Positions 1 through 6,722 of a stretch of 6,922 nt of DNA are shown here, piece by piece. Each line of letters begins with the position of its first letter. The first letter of the stretch is position 1. Position numbers and translations under genes: made by a program. The DNA comes from an uncultured Collinsella sp. GTDB taxonomy: Bacteria; Actinomycetota; Coriobacteriia; Coriobacteriales; Coriobacteriaceae. The DNA lies in contig USGN01000063.1 of NCBI GenBank assembly GCA_900554255.1, positions 1-6,922 of the forward strand, read 5' to 3'. The notes beneath the pieces were generated by a model. It did not search any database, was not told the origin of the DNA, and saw nothing but the letters and a program-made list of their open reading frames with translations.

Positions 1-3
1 AAG

Positions 4-34
4 AAGGGGGAGGCCTCGCGGCCTCCCCCTTTTT
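4..34 (+). terminator. Rho-independent terminator of an upstream gene
   Basis: A perfect 12-bp inverted repeat (arms 4-15 and 20-31, largely G runs against C runs) closes a 4-base TCGC loop. T residues at 30-34 form the tail, so the last two pairs are A-T within the T tract. This is a textbook intrinsic terminator for a + strand gene lying left of the window. That gene cannot be identified. The hairpin insulates coaE from upstream transcription and implies that coaE has its own promoter in the following 125 bases. Confidence 0.9.
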
Positions 35-101
35 GCGTTGTATACACGTTGTGCTTTGGGACCTACCTCCCCCGTATGCGCTCTTACTCTTTGGCTGTAT
101 T

Positions 102-132
102 TTGAGTCCTTCTTTTGTATTTGCGCGATAAT
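102..132 (+). promoter_or_regulatory. Candidate sigma-70-type promoter for coaE cluster
   Basis: GATAAT at 127-132 matches the -10 consensus in 5 of 6 positions. TTGAGT at 102-107 matches the first four bases of the -35 box, but the 19-base spacer is longer than the usual 17. The site lies between the upstream terminator and the coaE ribosome binding site, where a promoter is expected. The call rests on position and weak motif matches only; other AT-rich hexamers nearby could serve instead. Confidence 0.3.
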
Positions 133-160
133 AACTCCCATTGGCGTTAGGGAGGACTTG

Positions 161-802
161 ATGTTTACCGTTTTTGTCTTGGGCAATATTGCTTCGGGTA
201 AGTCGACGGCCTGCCGCTATTTCGAATCTCGTGGCGCTATGCTTATCGATCTGGATGAGCTTGCAAAATCTCTGTATGTGCCGGGCTCTGATATCGTCAA
301 TACTCTCGCGGATGAATTCGGTTGGGACATTTTGGATGAGGAAGGCGGCATTCGCCGCAGCATCCTCGCTTCTCGAGCTTTCGCTTCTCCTGATTCGGTC
401 GCACGGCTCAATGGCATCGTGCATCCCGTTCTGATTGAACAGCTTTCGCTTAGGATTCTCGATCCGGTTTGTTGTACGGTTTCATCTCCCCGTTATCCCT
501 TTGCGGTGGTCGAGGTTTCTGCTCCGACTGGTTTTGAGGATGCATTTGGCTTGGCTGATGAAATTCTGGTCATCAGCGCCCCTTTGTCAGTTCGTCGCGA
601 GCGCGCTATTCAACGTGGCATGGAGCCATCCGATTTCGATGCTCGTTCTGCTTGCCAGCCCGATGAGTCTGCGCTGTGCAATCTCGCTACAACGGTGATT
701 GATAATGCCGCAGGCGATAATTCGCTCTTTGAGCAGCTTGACTCATGGCTTGCATGCCACGGGTTTATAGATACTCCGGATAAGGAGGAGGCCGATGCCT
801 AA
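161..802 (+). CDS. coaE: Dephospho-CoA kinase
   Basis: Predicted 213-residue cytoplasmic P-loop kinase that phosphorylates the 3'-hydroxyl of the ribose in dephospho-CoA, using ATP, to give coenzyme A. Visible family marks are the Walker A loop GNIASGKST (residues 8-16), the DLDELAKSLYVPG segment (30-42) matching the family's acidic substrate-binding DxD region, the RLNGIVHPVL segment (82-91) and the lid-type arginines in VRRERAIQRG (144-153). The ATG at 161 is chosen because GGAGG lies 6 bases upstream and the Walker loop then starts at residue 8, as usual; an in-frame ATG at 38 would add 41 unrelated residues overlapping the leader. The length is normal. The middle is divergent: the family's hydrophobic PLLFE-like segment reads SAPTGFEDAFG (120-130). 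Codons look somewhat more AT-ending than in uvrB. It is the first gene after a terminator and overlaps the next gene by 8 bp, so the two are probably translationally coupled. Confidence 0.86.
   Translation: MFTVFVLGNIASGKSTACRYFESRGAMLIDLDELAKSLYVPGSDIVNTLADEFGWDILDEEGGIRRSILASRAFASPDSVARLNGIVHPVLIEQLSLRILDPVCCTVSSPRYPFAVVEVSAPTGFEDAFGLADEILVISAPLSVRRERAIQRGMEPSDFDARSACQPDESALCNLATTVIDNAAGDNSLFEQLDSWLACHGFIDTPDKEEADA
784..788 (+). promoter_or_regulatory. Ribosome binding site inside coaE for the transglycosylase
   Basis: AAGGAGGAG (782-790) is a near-perfect Shine-Dalgarno sequence within the last codons of coaE, with GGAGG ending 6 bases before the ATG at 795. It fixes the start of the downstream gene despite the 8-bp overlap with coaE and supports translational coupling. 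Confidence 0.8.
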
Positions 803-1376
803 GGCACGTTTCTTTACGTGGTATCGCGTGGCGCCACTTGCCGTTGTGTTCGTCTTCGGCCTTATTTCGCTCGTCTACTCGTGTGCCCCTGCCGCTTTCT
901 TTAAGCCGCTGTATCCGATTGACTACGAGGCGTATGTAAAGCAATCCAGTATTTCGCATAATCTGGATCCGTATCTGGTGTGCGCTGTCATTAAGTCGGA
1001 ATCGAATTGGGATCCCGAGGCTGAGTCGAATCAAGGTGCTCAGGGATTGATGCAGCTGATGCCCGAGACTGCCCAGGATATGATTGCCAAGGGCCTTGTC
1101 GACGGAGGGGAGTATTCGGCCGACAATCTTAACGATCCGGCTACGAATATCGAGTTTGGCTGCGCATACCTCTCGTATCTTCTTGCCTATTTCAACGGGT
1201 CGACGGATAGTGCCATCGCCGCCTATAACGCCGGCATGGGCAATGTCGACGGATGGGCGCAGCAGGGTACGTCGCTTCATAATGCAATTACCTTTCCCGA
1301 GACGCAGGCGTATCTGATTCGTGTCAATAATGCCTGGGCTCGCTACAAGACCCTCTATCCCGATCGGTTCGTATAG
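795..1376 (+). CDS. Membrane-anchored lytic transglycosylase (SLT domain)
   Basis: A 193-residue protein of the soluble lytic transglycosylase type, which cleaves the MurNAc-GlcNAc bond of peptidoglycan with formation of 1,6-anhydro-MurNAc. The N-terminus has a short basic region and a hydrophobic segment (about 12-36) that should act as an export signal or membrane anchor; VYSC (27-30) vaguely resembles a lipobox, but the tyrosine makes lipoprotein processing doubtful. The catalytic domain covers about 45-190. IKSESNWDP (66-74) carries the expected catalytic glutamate E69, followed by GAQGLMQLMP (81-90), the NDPATNIEFGCAYL segment (113-126) and AAYNAG (142-147), all classic SLT motifs. No LysM or other wall-binding domain is visible, so this is a minimal enzyme acting outside the membrane. 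It lies between coaE and uvrB; a coaE-transglycosylase pairing is, from memory, also seen in some Firmicutes. The exact role (growth, secretion-machine assembly or wall recycling) cannot be told from sequence. Confidence 0.9.
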   Translation: MPKARFFTWYRVAPLAVVFVFGLISLVYSCAPAAFFKPLYPIDYEAYVKQSSISHNLDPYLVCAVIKSESNWDPEAESNQGAQGLMQLMPETAQDMIAKGLVDGGEYSADNLNDPATNIEFGCAYLSYLLAYFNGSTDSAIAAYNAGMGNVDGWAQQGTSLHNAITFPETQAYLIRVNNAWARYKTLYPDRFV

Positions 1377-1396
1377 GACTATGCCTGCCGCCTGCG

Positions 1397-1402
1397 TATA
1401 CT
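1397..1402 (+). promoter_or_regulatory. Possible -10 box upstream of uvrB
   Basis: TATACT matches the -10 consensus in 5 of 6 positions and lies 25 bases before the uvrB start. No convincing -35 hexamer is found at normal spacing, and no LexA-type palindrome is visible in the 51-bp gap. uvrB may simply be transcribed from the coaE promoter. Confidence 0.22.
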
Positions 1403-1427
1403 GCAGATATATGAGTTAGGAGTATCC

Positions 1428-3668
1428 ATGGCGGAATTTGAAGTAGAACGCGTTGGTGGTGAACTTAAGCGCTTTGGCGTTGAAGGCTCTGACGTGCTGT
1501 TTAAGGTCGTTTCTCCCTATGAGCCTGCCGGTTCCCAGCCTAAAGCCATTGAGTCGCTTGTGCAGGGCGTGAGGGACGGAGACCGCTATCAGGTTTTGCT
1601 GGGCGTGACTGGTTCGGGCAAGACCTTCACGATGGCAAAGACTATTGAGGCCCTGGGAAAGCCGACGCTGGTCATGGCTCCCAATAAAACGCTTGCCGCT
1701 CAGCTCGCGAGCGAGCTCAAGGAATTCTTCCCTGACAACGCCGTGGTCTATTTTGTGTCGTACTACGATTACTATCAACCCGAGGCGTATGTGCCGCAAA
1801 GCGATACGTATATCGAGAAAGACTCCTCGATTAACGAAGAGGTCGAGATGCTGCGCCATCAGGCGACGGCATCGCTGCTATCTCGACGCGATGTGATCGT
1901 CGTCGCATCGGTCTCGTGTATCTATGGCATTGGCTCTCCTGAGGACTATGCGGGTCTGGCTCCAAACGTCGACAAGAAGGTGCCGCTCGAGCGCGATGAC
2001 TTTATCCATGCACTTATCGACATTCAATATGATCGCAATGACTATGACCTGGCACGCGGCACGTTCCGCGTGCGCGGCGATGTTGTCGACGTGTATCCGC
2101 CTTATGCCGAGCATCCGTTGCGGTTTGAGTTCTTTGGCGACGAGGTCGAGCTGATTGCCGAGATCGATGAGGTCACCGGTGAGATGCTTCGTGAGTACGA
2201 GGCCATCCCCGTATGGCCGGCATCGCACTACGTGACCGAGAAGCCGAAGGTCAAGGCGGCTCTGAAATCGATCAGCGAAGAGTGCGAGAAGCGTGTGGCC
2301 GAGCTCAAGGCGACTGATAAGCTGCTCGAGGCGCAGCGTCTGCAGCAGCGCACCGACTATGATCTCGAGATGCTCGAGACCATGGGTTTTTGTAACGGCA
2401 TCGAGAACTACTCGCGTCATCTGGACGGTCGCAAGCCGGGTGAGCCGCCGTTTACCCTAATCGATTACTTTCCCAAGGACATGCTCTGCATCATCGATGA
2501 GAGCCATGTGACGGTGCCGCAGATTCGCGGCATGCACGAAGGTGACCGCTCGCGTAAGGTGACGCTGGTGGAACACGGTTTTCGCCTGCCCTCGGCGCTC
2601 GATAACCGCCCGCTTCGTTTCGATGAGTTTGAGGCAAGGATACCCCAGTTTATCTATGTTTCGGCCACGCCGGGCGATTACGAGCTGCGGGTGAGCCAGA
2701 ACGACGTTGAGCAGATTATTCGTCCGACCGGCCTGCTCGACCCCAAGATCGATGTGCGTCCGGTTCGTGGGCAGATTGACGATCTTGAGGACGAGATTCG
2801 CGAGCGCGTTGCCCGCAAGGAGCGCGTGCTGGTGACCACGTTGACCAAGCGCATGGCCGAGGACCTGACCGACCATCTGCTTGATGCCGGCATTAAGGTC
2901 AATTACATGCACTCTGATACGGCGACAATGGACCGTGTCGAGATCCTGCGAACGCTGCGCGAGGGCAAGATTGATGTTCTCGTTGGCATCAACCTGCTTC
3001 GCGAGGGTCTAGACCTTCCCGAGGTCTCGCTGGTGGCAATTCTCGATGCCGATAAGGAAGGCTTCTTGCGCAACCGCCGTTCGCTGATTCAGACGATTGG
3101 CCGCGCGGCCCGTAACGCCGATGGTGAAGTCATCATGTATGCGGACGTTGTGACCGATTCGATGAAAGAGGCCATCGAGGAGACGCAGCGTCGTCGCGAG
3201 ATTCAGATGGCATATAACGAAGAGCATGGCATTGTGCCTAGGACGGTGCGCAAGGCCATCAACGACATCTCAAGTTTTATTGCCGAGGCCGAAAAAACTG
3301 TGGGTTCCAAGGGGCGCTCGAAGGGCGACTCTCTTGGTCATGGCGCATTCTATACGCCCGATGAGTCGGGCGAGGGCGGCGTGCCGGAAACGGTGGCGCC
3401 CGAGCAGTCACTTGCGGAGCAGTTGGAAGAACTGCCGCATGACGAGCTTGTGCGGATCGTCGAAACCATGGAAGAGGATATGCGTAACGCTTCTGCCGCC
3501 ATGGACTTTGAGGAGGCGGCGCGCCTGCGCGATGCTGTCGTTCAGATTCGGGCGATGCTCGAGGGTGCGTCTGAGGACGAGACGATCGAGCGTTTACGTT
3601 CGCAGGCCCGCAAGGGTTCGACGTTCGCATCGGGCAGAAAACGCCAGGGTGCACGGTTTAAGAAATAG
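1428..3668 (+). CDS. uvrB: UvrABC system protein B (excision nuclease helicase subunit)
   Basis: UvrB is the damage-verifying subunit of nucleotide excision repair: UvrA loads it on DNA, its hairpin inserts between the strands, and it then recruits UvrC for the two incisions. The 746-residue product has Walker A GVTGSGKT (59-66), the beta-hairpin region [12 protein letters not shown] (112-123), a UvrA-interacting domain (about 180-270), the Walker B type IIDESH (355-360), VSATPG (411-416), helicase motif [11 protein letters not shown] (555-563) and a C-terminal UVR domain (about 666-708) that contacts UvrC. The ATG at 1428 has TAGGAG 5 bases upstream. The protein is longer than E. coli UvrB (673) because of a low-complexity Gly/Ser/acidic linker (about 622-662) and a tail of nearly 40 residues after the UVR domain ending in a basic KRQGARFKK. 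All core motifs are intact, so it should be active. It converges with an oxidoreductase gene 65 bp away. Confidence 0.98.
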   Translation: MAEFEVERVGGELKRFGVEGSDVLFKVVSPYEPAGSQPKAIESLVQGVRDGDRYQVLLGVTGSGKTFTMAKTIEALGKPTLVMAPNKTLAAQLASELKEFFPDNAVVYFVSYYDYYQPEAYVPQSDTYIEKDSSINEEVEMLRHQATASLLSRRDVIVVASVSCIYGIGSPEDYAGLAPNVDKKVPLERDDFIHALIDIQYDRNDYDLARGTFRVRGDVVDVYPPYAEHPLRFEFFGDEVELIAEIDEVTGEMLREYEAIPVWPASHYVTEKPKVKAALKSISEECEKRVAELKATDKLLEAQRLQQRTDYDLEMLETMGFCNGIENYSRHLDGRKPGEPPFTLIDYFPKDMLCIIDESHVTVPQIRGMHEGDRSRKVTLVEHGFRLPSALDNRPLRFDEFEARIPQFIYVSATPGDYELRVSQNDVEQIIRPTGLLDPKIDVRPVRGQIDDLEDEIRERVARKERVLVTTLTKRMAEDLTDHLLDAGIKVNYMHSDTATMDRVEILRTLREGKIDVLVGINLLREGLDLPEVSLVAILDADKEGFLRNRRSLIQTIGRAARNADGEVIMYADVVTDSMKEAIEETQRRREIQMAYNEEHGIVPRTVRKAINDISSFIAEAEKTVGSKGRSKGDSLGHGAFYTPDESGEGGVPETVAPEQSLAEQLEELPHDELVRIVETMEEDMRNASAAMDFEEAARLRDAVVQIRAMLEGASEDETIERLRSQARKGSTFASGRKRQGARFKK

Positions 3669-3671
3669 CAA

Positions 3672-3707
3672 ATAGGCCCCGAGTTCCCTGTGGAGCTCGG
3701 GGCCTAT
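3672..3707. terminator. Shared hairpin terminator between convergent genes
   Basis: A perfect 12-bp inverted repeat (arms ATAGGCCCCGAG at 3672-3683 and its complement at 3696-3707) extends inward by a G-U pair and three more pairs to a 4-base loop at 3688-3691. On the + strand it is followed by GTCTTTTG, giving a short T run after uvrB. On the - strand the flank reads TTGCTATTTC, a weaker U-rich tail. Its place between two convergent stop codons suggests it ends both transcripts, more efficiently for uvrB. Confidence 0.8.
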
Positions 3708-3733
3708 GTCTTTTGCGCGCTGGAATTCGTGCG

Positions 3734-5370
3734 TTAGAGGTCTGCGATCAGGGCTTCGGCACAACGAATGCCGTCGGTGGCCGCGCTCATGATGCCGCCG
3801 GCATATCCAGCTCCCTCACCGCAAGGGTAGAGGCCCGGGGTCGACACGGCATGGCACGTTCGGTCTCGGGTGACGGTGACCGGTGAGCTCGAACGAGTCT
3901 CCACGCCGGTAAGAACGGCATCGGGACGGTCGTAGCCTCGTAGCTTTTTTCCGAGTAGGGGAAGTCCCAAGCGGAGCGACTCGACGATATGCTGCGGCAG
4001 GGCTTCGTCAATTGCCGTCCAGGTCACACCGAGCGGATAGGTGGGCTTTACCTTTCCGGGCGCCTTGCTGGCGCGTCCTGCGAGGAAATCTCCGACGAGT
4101 TGTGCCGGTGCGTTCCAGTTGGAACCGCCCAGGCGATAGGCGGCCGCCTCGCAGGCACGCTGGAGCTCGATGCCGGCGAGCGGGTCATCGTTGGGAAGGT
4201 CCTCAGGCGTGACGTTAACGAGCAAGGCGGCATTTGCGTTGCGTCCGTCGCGGGCATTGAGGCTAGCGCCGTTGACGCACAGGTGGCCCTGCTCGGAAGA
4301 GGCGGCGACAACCTGTCCGCCGGGGCACATGCAAAACGAGAACACGCTGCGGCCGTTGGGAAGATGGGCAACAAGTTTGTAAGGGGCCGCCCCGAGCGCT
4401 GGATGTCCCGCCGAGGCTCCATATTGGGCTCGATCGATGTCGCGCTGCGGATGCTCGATGCGAACGCCCATGGCAAAGGTCTTTTGTGCGAGGGCCACGT
4501 TGTGGTCCTTAAGGAGCTCAAAAATATCGCGAGCAGAATGCCCGCAGGCGAGGATGAGGTGCTTTGTCTCGATTGGCTCGCAAGCGGCGTCTTGGGACGA
4601 TTGGACATCAATACCGGTAATGGCGCCAGGCGCGTCGATGTGGATGTCGACGAGCTTTGTTCGATAACGGACGACACCTCCGAGCTGCTCGATGCGCTGG
4701 GATATAGCGGTGACAACCGTGGGAAGGATGTCGGAGCCAATGTGCGGCTTGGCATCCCACAGAATATCGCGGGGCGCACCAGCCTCGACGAAGGTTTCGA
4801 GGATAAGGCGATGGGCGGGATTTTTTGTTCCTGTATTGAGCTTGCCGTCCGAGAAGGTCCCCGCGCCGCCCAGACCAAACTGGATATTACTCTCGGGGTC
4901 GAGGATGCGCTCCTTTAGAAAGAGGTCGATCGCATGCGAGCGGCGAAATGCCGGGTCGCCGCGCTCGATGAGCAAGGGTTTAAGACCTGCTTCGGCGAGC
5001 GTAAGCGCAGCGAAAAGGCCGGCGCATCCGGCGCCGACGACGACGGGGCGCTCTTTGGGTGCGCCGGAAACGGGGGAGGGGAATGAAGACCCATCGTCTT
5101 CTATCGCGCGTACGCGCGAGCGGTCACGCTCGGAAACGCTGTCGGCCGCTTCTCGCTCGAGGTGGGGACTGGTCAGCTCAACACGAAAGCTCAGGATAAA
5201 ATGGACGTCTCGTTTTTTGCGTCGATTGACTTGCGGTGGAGCTCGATGGACTTGATCTCGGAGTCCTTGCAACGTAGGACGCGCTTGGCGACTCGCTTGC
5301 CAACAATGAGGCAGGCATTTTCATCGCCAGCTTCATCGAGCGAAGCGTTGACTTGGGTGATTTCGATCAT
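3734..5370 (-). CDS. COG2509-type FAD-dependent oxidoreductase, N-terminus in a different frame (frameshift at 5212-5218)
   Basis: Predicted cytoplasmic flavoprotein of the COG2509 NAD(P)/FAD-dependent dehydrogenase family, whose substrate is not established. The ATG at 5370-5368 has AAGGAG 6 bases upstream and opens a small N-terminal domain whose IELHRKSIDAK (residues 42-52) resembles the family's usual SIDARK-type segment. This frame runs into TGA at 5193-5191 after 59 residues. The rest of the protein, beginning RDVHFILSFRVEL, lies in the -1 frame and is open for 492 codons from 5212 to the TAA at 3736. The joined protein would have 545 residues, a normal family length. Numbered on the joined product: FAD-binding GAGCAG (113-118), FGLGGAGTFSDGKLN (165-179), GHSARD (277-282), FSFCMCPGG (344-352) and PCGEGAGYAGGIMSA (516-530). 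The large part shows no decay, so the break is recent, a sequencing error, or bypassed during expression. A TTG at 5272 opens the larger frame but has no ribosome binding site and its first 20 residues are out-of-frame noise. If the break is real and not bypassed, this is a pseudogene. Confidence 0.85.
5212..5218 (-). other. Frame junction at A AAA AAC heptamer
   Basis: On the coding (-) strand six A then C are read in the zero frame as (GC)A AAA AAC, the X XXY YYZ arrangement of a -1 frameshift site. Slipping back one base makes the next codon CGA (5212-5210) and enters the long open frame exactly where family homology resumes. Seven A instead of six would give one uninterrupted frame reading SIDAKKRDVHF. 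No clear upstream Shine-Dalgarno stimulator and no strong hairpin directly downstream is visible, so simple A-run deletion or sequencing error is at least as likely. Confidence 0.7.
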
Positions 5371-5376
5371 CGAGGT

Positions 5377-5382
5377 CTCCTT
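5377..5382 (-). promoter_or_regulatory. Ribosome binding site fixing the oxidoreductase start at 5370
   Basis: AAGGAG on the - strand lies 6 bases before ATG 5370-5368. It shows that translation of the COG2509-type gene begins here, in the N-terminal-domain frame, rather than at a downstream codon of the long frame. Confidence 0.8.
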
Positions 5383-5388
5383 AGAGGC

Positions 5389-5420
5389 AAGAAAGAGGCC
5401 GTCCGGTATCCCAGACGGCC
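5389..5420 (-). terminator. Hairpin with pyrimidine tail between the two flavoprotein genes
   Basis: On the - strand, GGCCGTCTGG (5420-5411) pairs with CCGGACGGCC (5406-5397) over 10 bp with one G-U pair, closing a GATA loop. TCTTTCTT follows (5396-5389). This resembles an intrinsic terminator for the upstream BaiN-like gene with a mediocre U-tract. Only about 14 bases separate the hairpin from the next ribosome binding site, so it may work as a leaky terminator or leader attenuator rather than a full stop. Confidence 0.65.
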
Positions 5421-5434
5421 CGAACGCGTTTTTG

Positions 5435-5440
5435 ATTATA
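5435..5440 (-). promoter_or_regulatory. TATAAT -10 box just after the BaiN-like gene
   Basis: The - strand reads a perfect TATAAT at 5440-5435, 10 bases beyond the TAG stop of the upstream gene. No good -35 hexamer is found 16-18 bases before it and there is no TGn extension. If used, transcription would begin near 5428 and the hairpin at 5397-5420 would sit at the very 5' end of the oxidoreductase mRNA. Confidence 0.35.
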
Positions 5441-5450
5441 GACTGCGCGG

Positions 5451-6722
5451 CTATAGGCTGCTTGCAGCGCGAATGCCCGAGAGCCATGCCCACGCAAGGT
5501 TAAAGCCTCCGCAATCGGCGTCGATGTCGAGCGCTTCGCCGCAGACGTAAAGCGGGGCGTCGACAACGCTGCGCGCGCGTAGACTGGGTGTTGAGATGCT
5601 CTCGACAGATATGCCACCACGCGTGACCTGCGCCGAGCGCTCCTCGGCGGTTCCTTCGACGAGCAACTTAAAGTGCTTGAGGATCGAGACCAGGTGGATG
5701 ACATCGTTGGAGCCTGGATGGCACTGCTCGAACGTCGTGCAGACGACGCGGGAGAGTTGCGGGGCAAGCATGCCGTCGAGCCAACGGGGATTGCGGGGCG
5801 AAAAGCCGCCGAGCAGTTCAACGCGCCGGTTGAGCATATCGAGCAGCTCGTCTTTGGAGAGGTCGGGGAAAACGTCGAGCAGGATCGTATCGCCGCGCTG
5901 GATACGACGGGAGAGGTTGAAGACAGCGACGCCCGAGATGCCGAAGGCTCGAAACAGAACTTCACCGTCTTCGTGCCAGAGCTCATTATGATTGCGGGCG
6001 AGCGTCAAGCGGGCGCGGACGCGCAGGCCATCCAGCGTCTTGAGTGCCGCCCGATCGCCGACGACCGTTGCCGATACGGGGCAGAGGATGGGGCGCAGCG
6101 AAGTGAGGGGGAGGCGAAACGTATCGGCGATACCGGTGGGGTTGCCGCCCGTGGCGATAATTACGGCATGTGCCTGCAGGGCCTCGTTCTTGCGAGGGAC
6201 ATCGGCGAGCGCTTTCCGAAGCGAGCGGAGCTCCGATTTTCGGTCGTCGTGCTTTTTTGCCTTGAGCGCCCGCGCTGGACGGTCTATTTGGAGTGTCCAG
6301 CCTTCGGAAGCTTTGTGTGCCGAGGCAACGTTGGCTCCGCAGATTAAGGTGATACCCAGGCGGTCGCAAACATTGAGAAGTGCGTCGCGCACCGATTCGG
6401 CGCGAAGGGAGCGCGGGTACAGCCGGCCTTCCTCGGAGGTTGTCATGATGCCCAGCGAGGAGAAGAAACCCATAAGCTCTTGTTCGGGTTGGGGGCCCAT
6501 GACGGATTCGACGAATGCGGGGTGGTTATACCGCTGAGGATCAATCGATTCGTTGGAGAGGTTGCAGCGGCCGTTACCGGTCGCAAGGAGCTTAAGGCCG
6601 CAGGCGACATCGCGCTCAACGATGCAGACGCTTTTGCCAGCGCGTGCGGCCGTAATGGCGGCGGCGAGGCCTGAAGCCCCGCCGCCGATTACCAGGACGT
6701 CATAGAAGGCGCTCGTGTTCAC
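5451..6722 (-). CDS. BaiN/HI0933-family NAD(P)/FAD-dependent oxidoreductase
   Basis: A 423-residue flavoprotein of the HI0933/YhiN/BaiN family (often annotated aminoacetone oxidase family FAD-binding enzyme). Family members bind FAD; in clostridia BaiN has been implicated in bile-acid 7-dehydroxylation, but the substrate here is unknown. The N-terminal dinucleotide fold is clear in VLVIGGGASGLAAA (9-22) and ends in IVERD (34-38). It is followed by the family signature LLATGNGRCNLSN (45-57), a second nucleotide-fold strand IIATGG (188-193) and the C-terminal FAD motif CGEALDIDADCGGFN (394-408). A Lys/Arg-rich stretch at 148-178 in the middle domain looks like an extra charged loop. The GTG at 6722-6720 is chosen because it follows the upstream TAA with no gap, has GAGG 5 bases before it, and puts the FAD fold at the very N-terminus. 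It is probably co-transcribed and translationally coupled with the upstream Mrp-type gene. Confidence 0.93.
   Translation of the reverse strand: MNTSAFYDVLVIGGGASGLAAAITAARAGKSVCIVERDVACGLKLLATGNGRCNLSNESIDPQRYNHPAFVESVMGPQPEQELMGFFSSLGIMTTSEEGRLYPRSLRAESVRDALLNVCDRLGITLICGANVASAHKASEGWTLQIDRPARALKAKKHDDRKSELRSLRKALADVPRKNEALQAHAVIIATGGNPTGIADTFRLPLTSLRPILCPVSATVVGDRAALKTLDGLRVRARLTLARNHNELWHEDGEVLFRAFGISGVAVFNLSRRIQRGDTILLDVFPDLSKDELLDMLNRRVELLGGFSPRNPRWLDGMLAPQLSRVVCTTFEQCHPGSNDVIHLVSILKHFKLLVEGTAEERSAQVTRGGISVESISTPSLRARSVVDAPLYVCGEALDIDADCGGFNLAWAWLSGIRAASSL

Noticed and set aside
39..46. 8-bp palindrome TGTATACA just after the upstream terminator, considered as an operator.
   Set aside because: It is too short, does not extend symmetrically and occurs only once in the leader, so chance is a sufficient explanation.
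38..160. In-frame ATG at 38 that would give CoaE a 41-residue N-terminal extension.
   Set aside because: It lies just after the terminator T-tract, has no ribosome binding site, would encode residues unlike the family, and the ATG at 161 has GGAGG at ideal spacing with the P-loop at residue 8.
1360..1427. Search for a LexA/SOS box in front of uvrB (a GGTTCG half-like motif near 1366).
   Set aside because: No second half-site or palindrome is present, so SOS control cannot be supported from this sequence.
3989..4918. A 309-codon open frame on the + strand, antisense to the oxidoreductase.
   Set aside because: It has no ribosome binding site and no recognisable motif, and lies wholly inside a well-conserved gene on the other strand; long antisense frames are common in GC-rich coding DNA.
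5097..5145. Inverted repeat CGAGCG-TGAC-CGCTCG in the oxidoreductase coding strand, considered as a frameshift-stimulating hairpin.
   Set aside because: It is only 6 bp and lies roughly 70 or more bases beyond the slippery heptamer, much further than the 5-10 base spacing of known stimulators.
5213..5272. TTG at 5272 as the start of the oxidoreductase (512 residues).
   Set aside because: No Shine-Dalgarno precedes it, and its first 20 residues are the out-of-frame reading of the true N-terminal domain, which starts at 5370 with a strong ribosome binding site.
5673..6347. A 224-codon + strand open frame opposite the BaiN-like gene.
   Set aside because: Its sequence resembles no known protein, and the opposite strand carries clear FAD-binding motifs throughout; it is a coding shadow.
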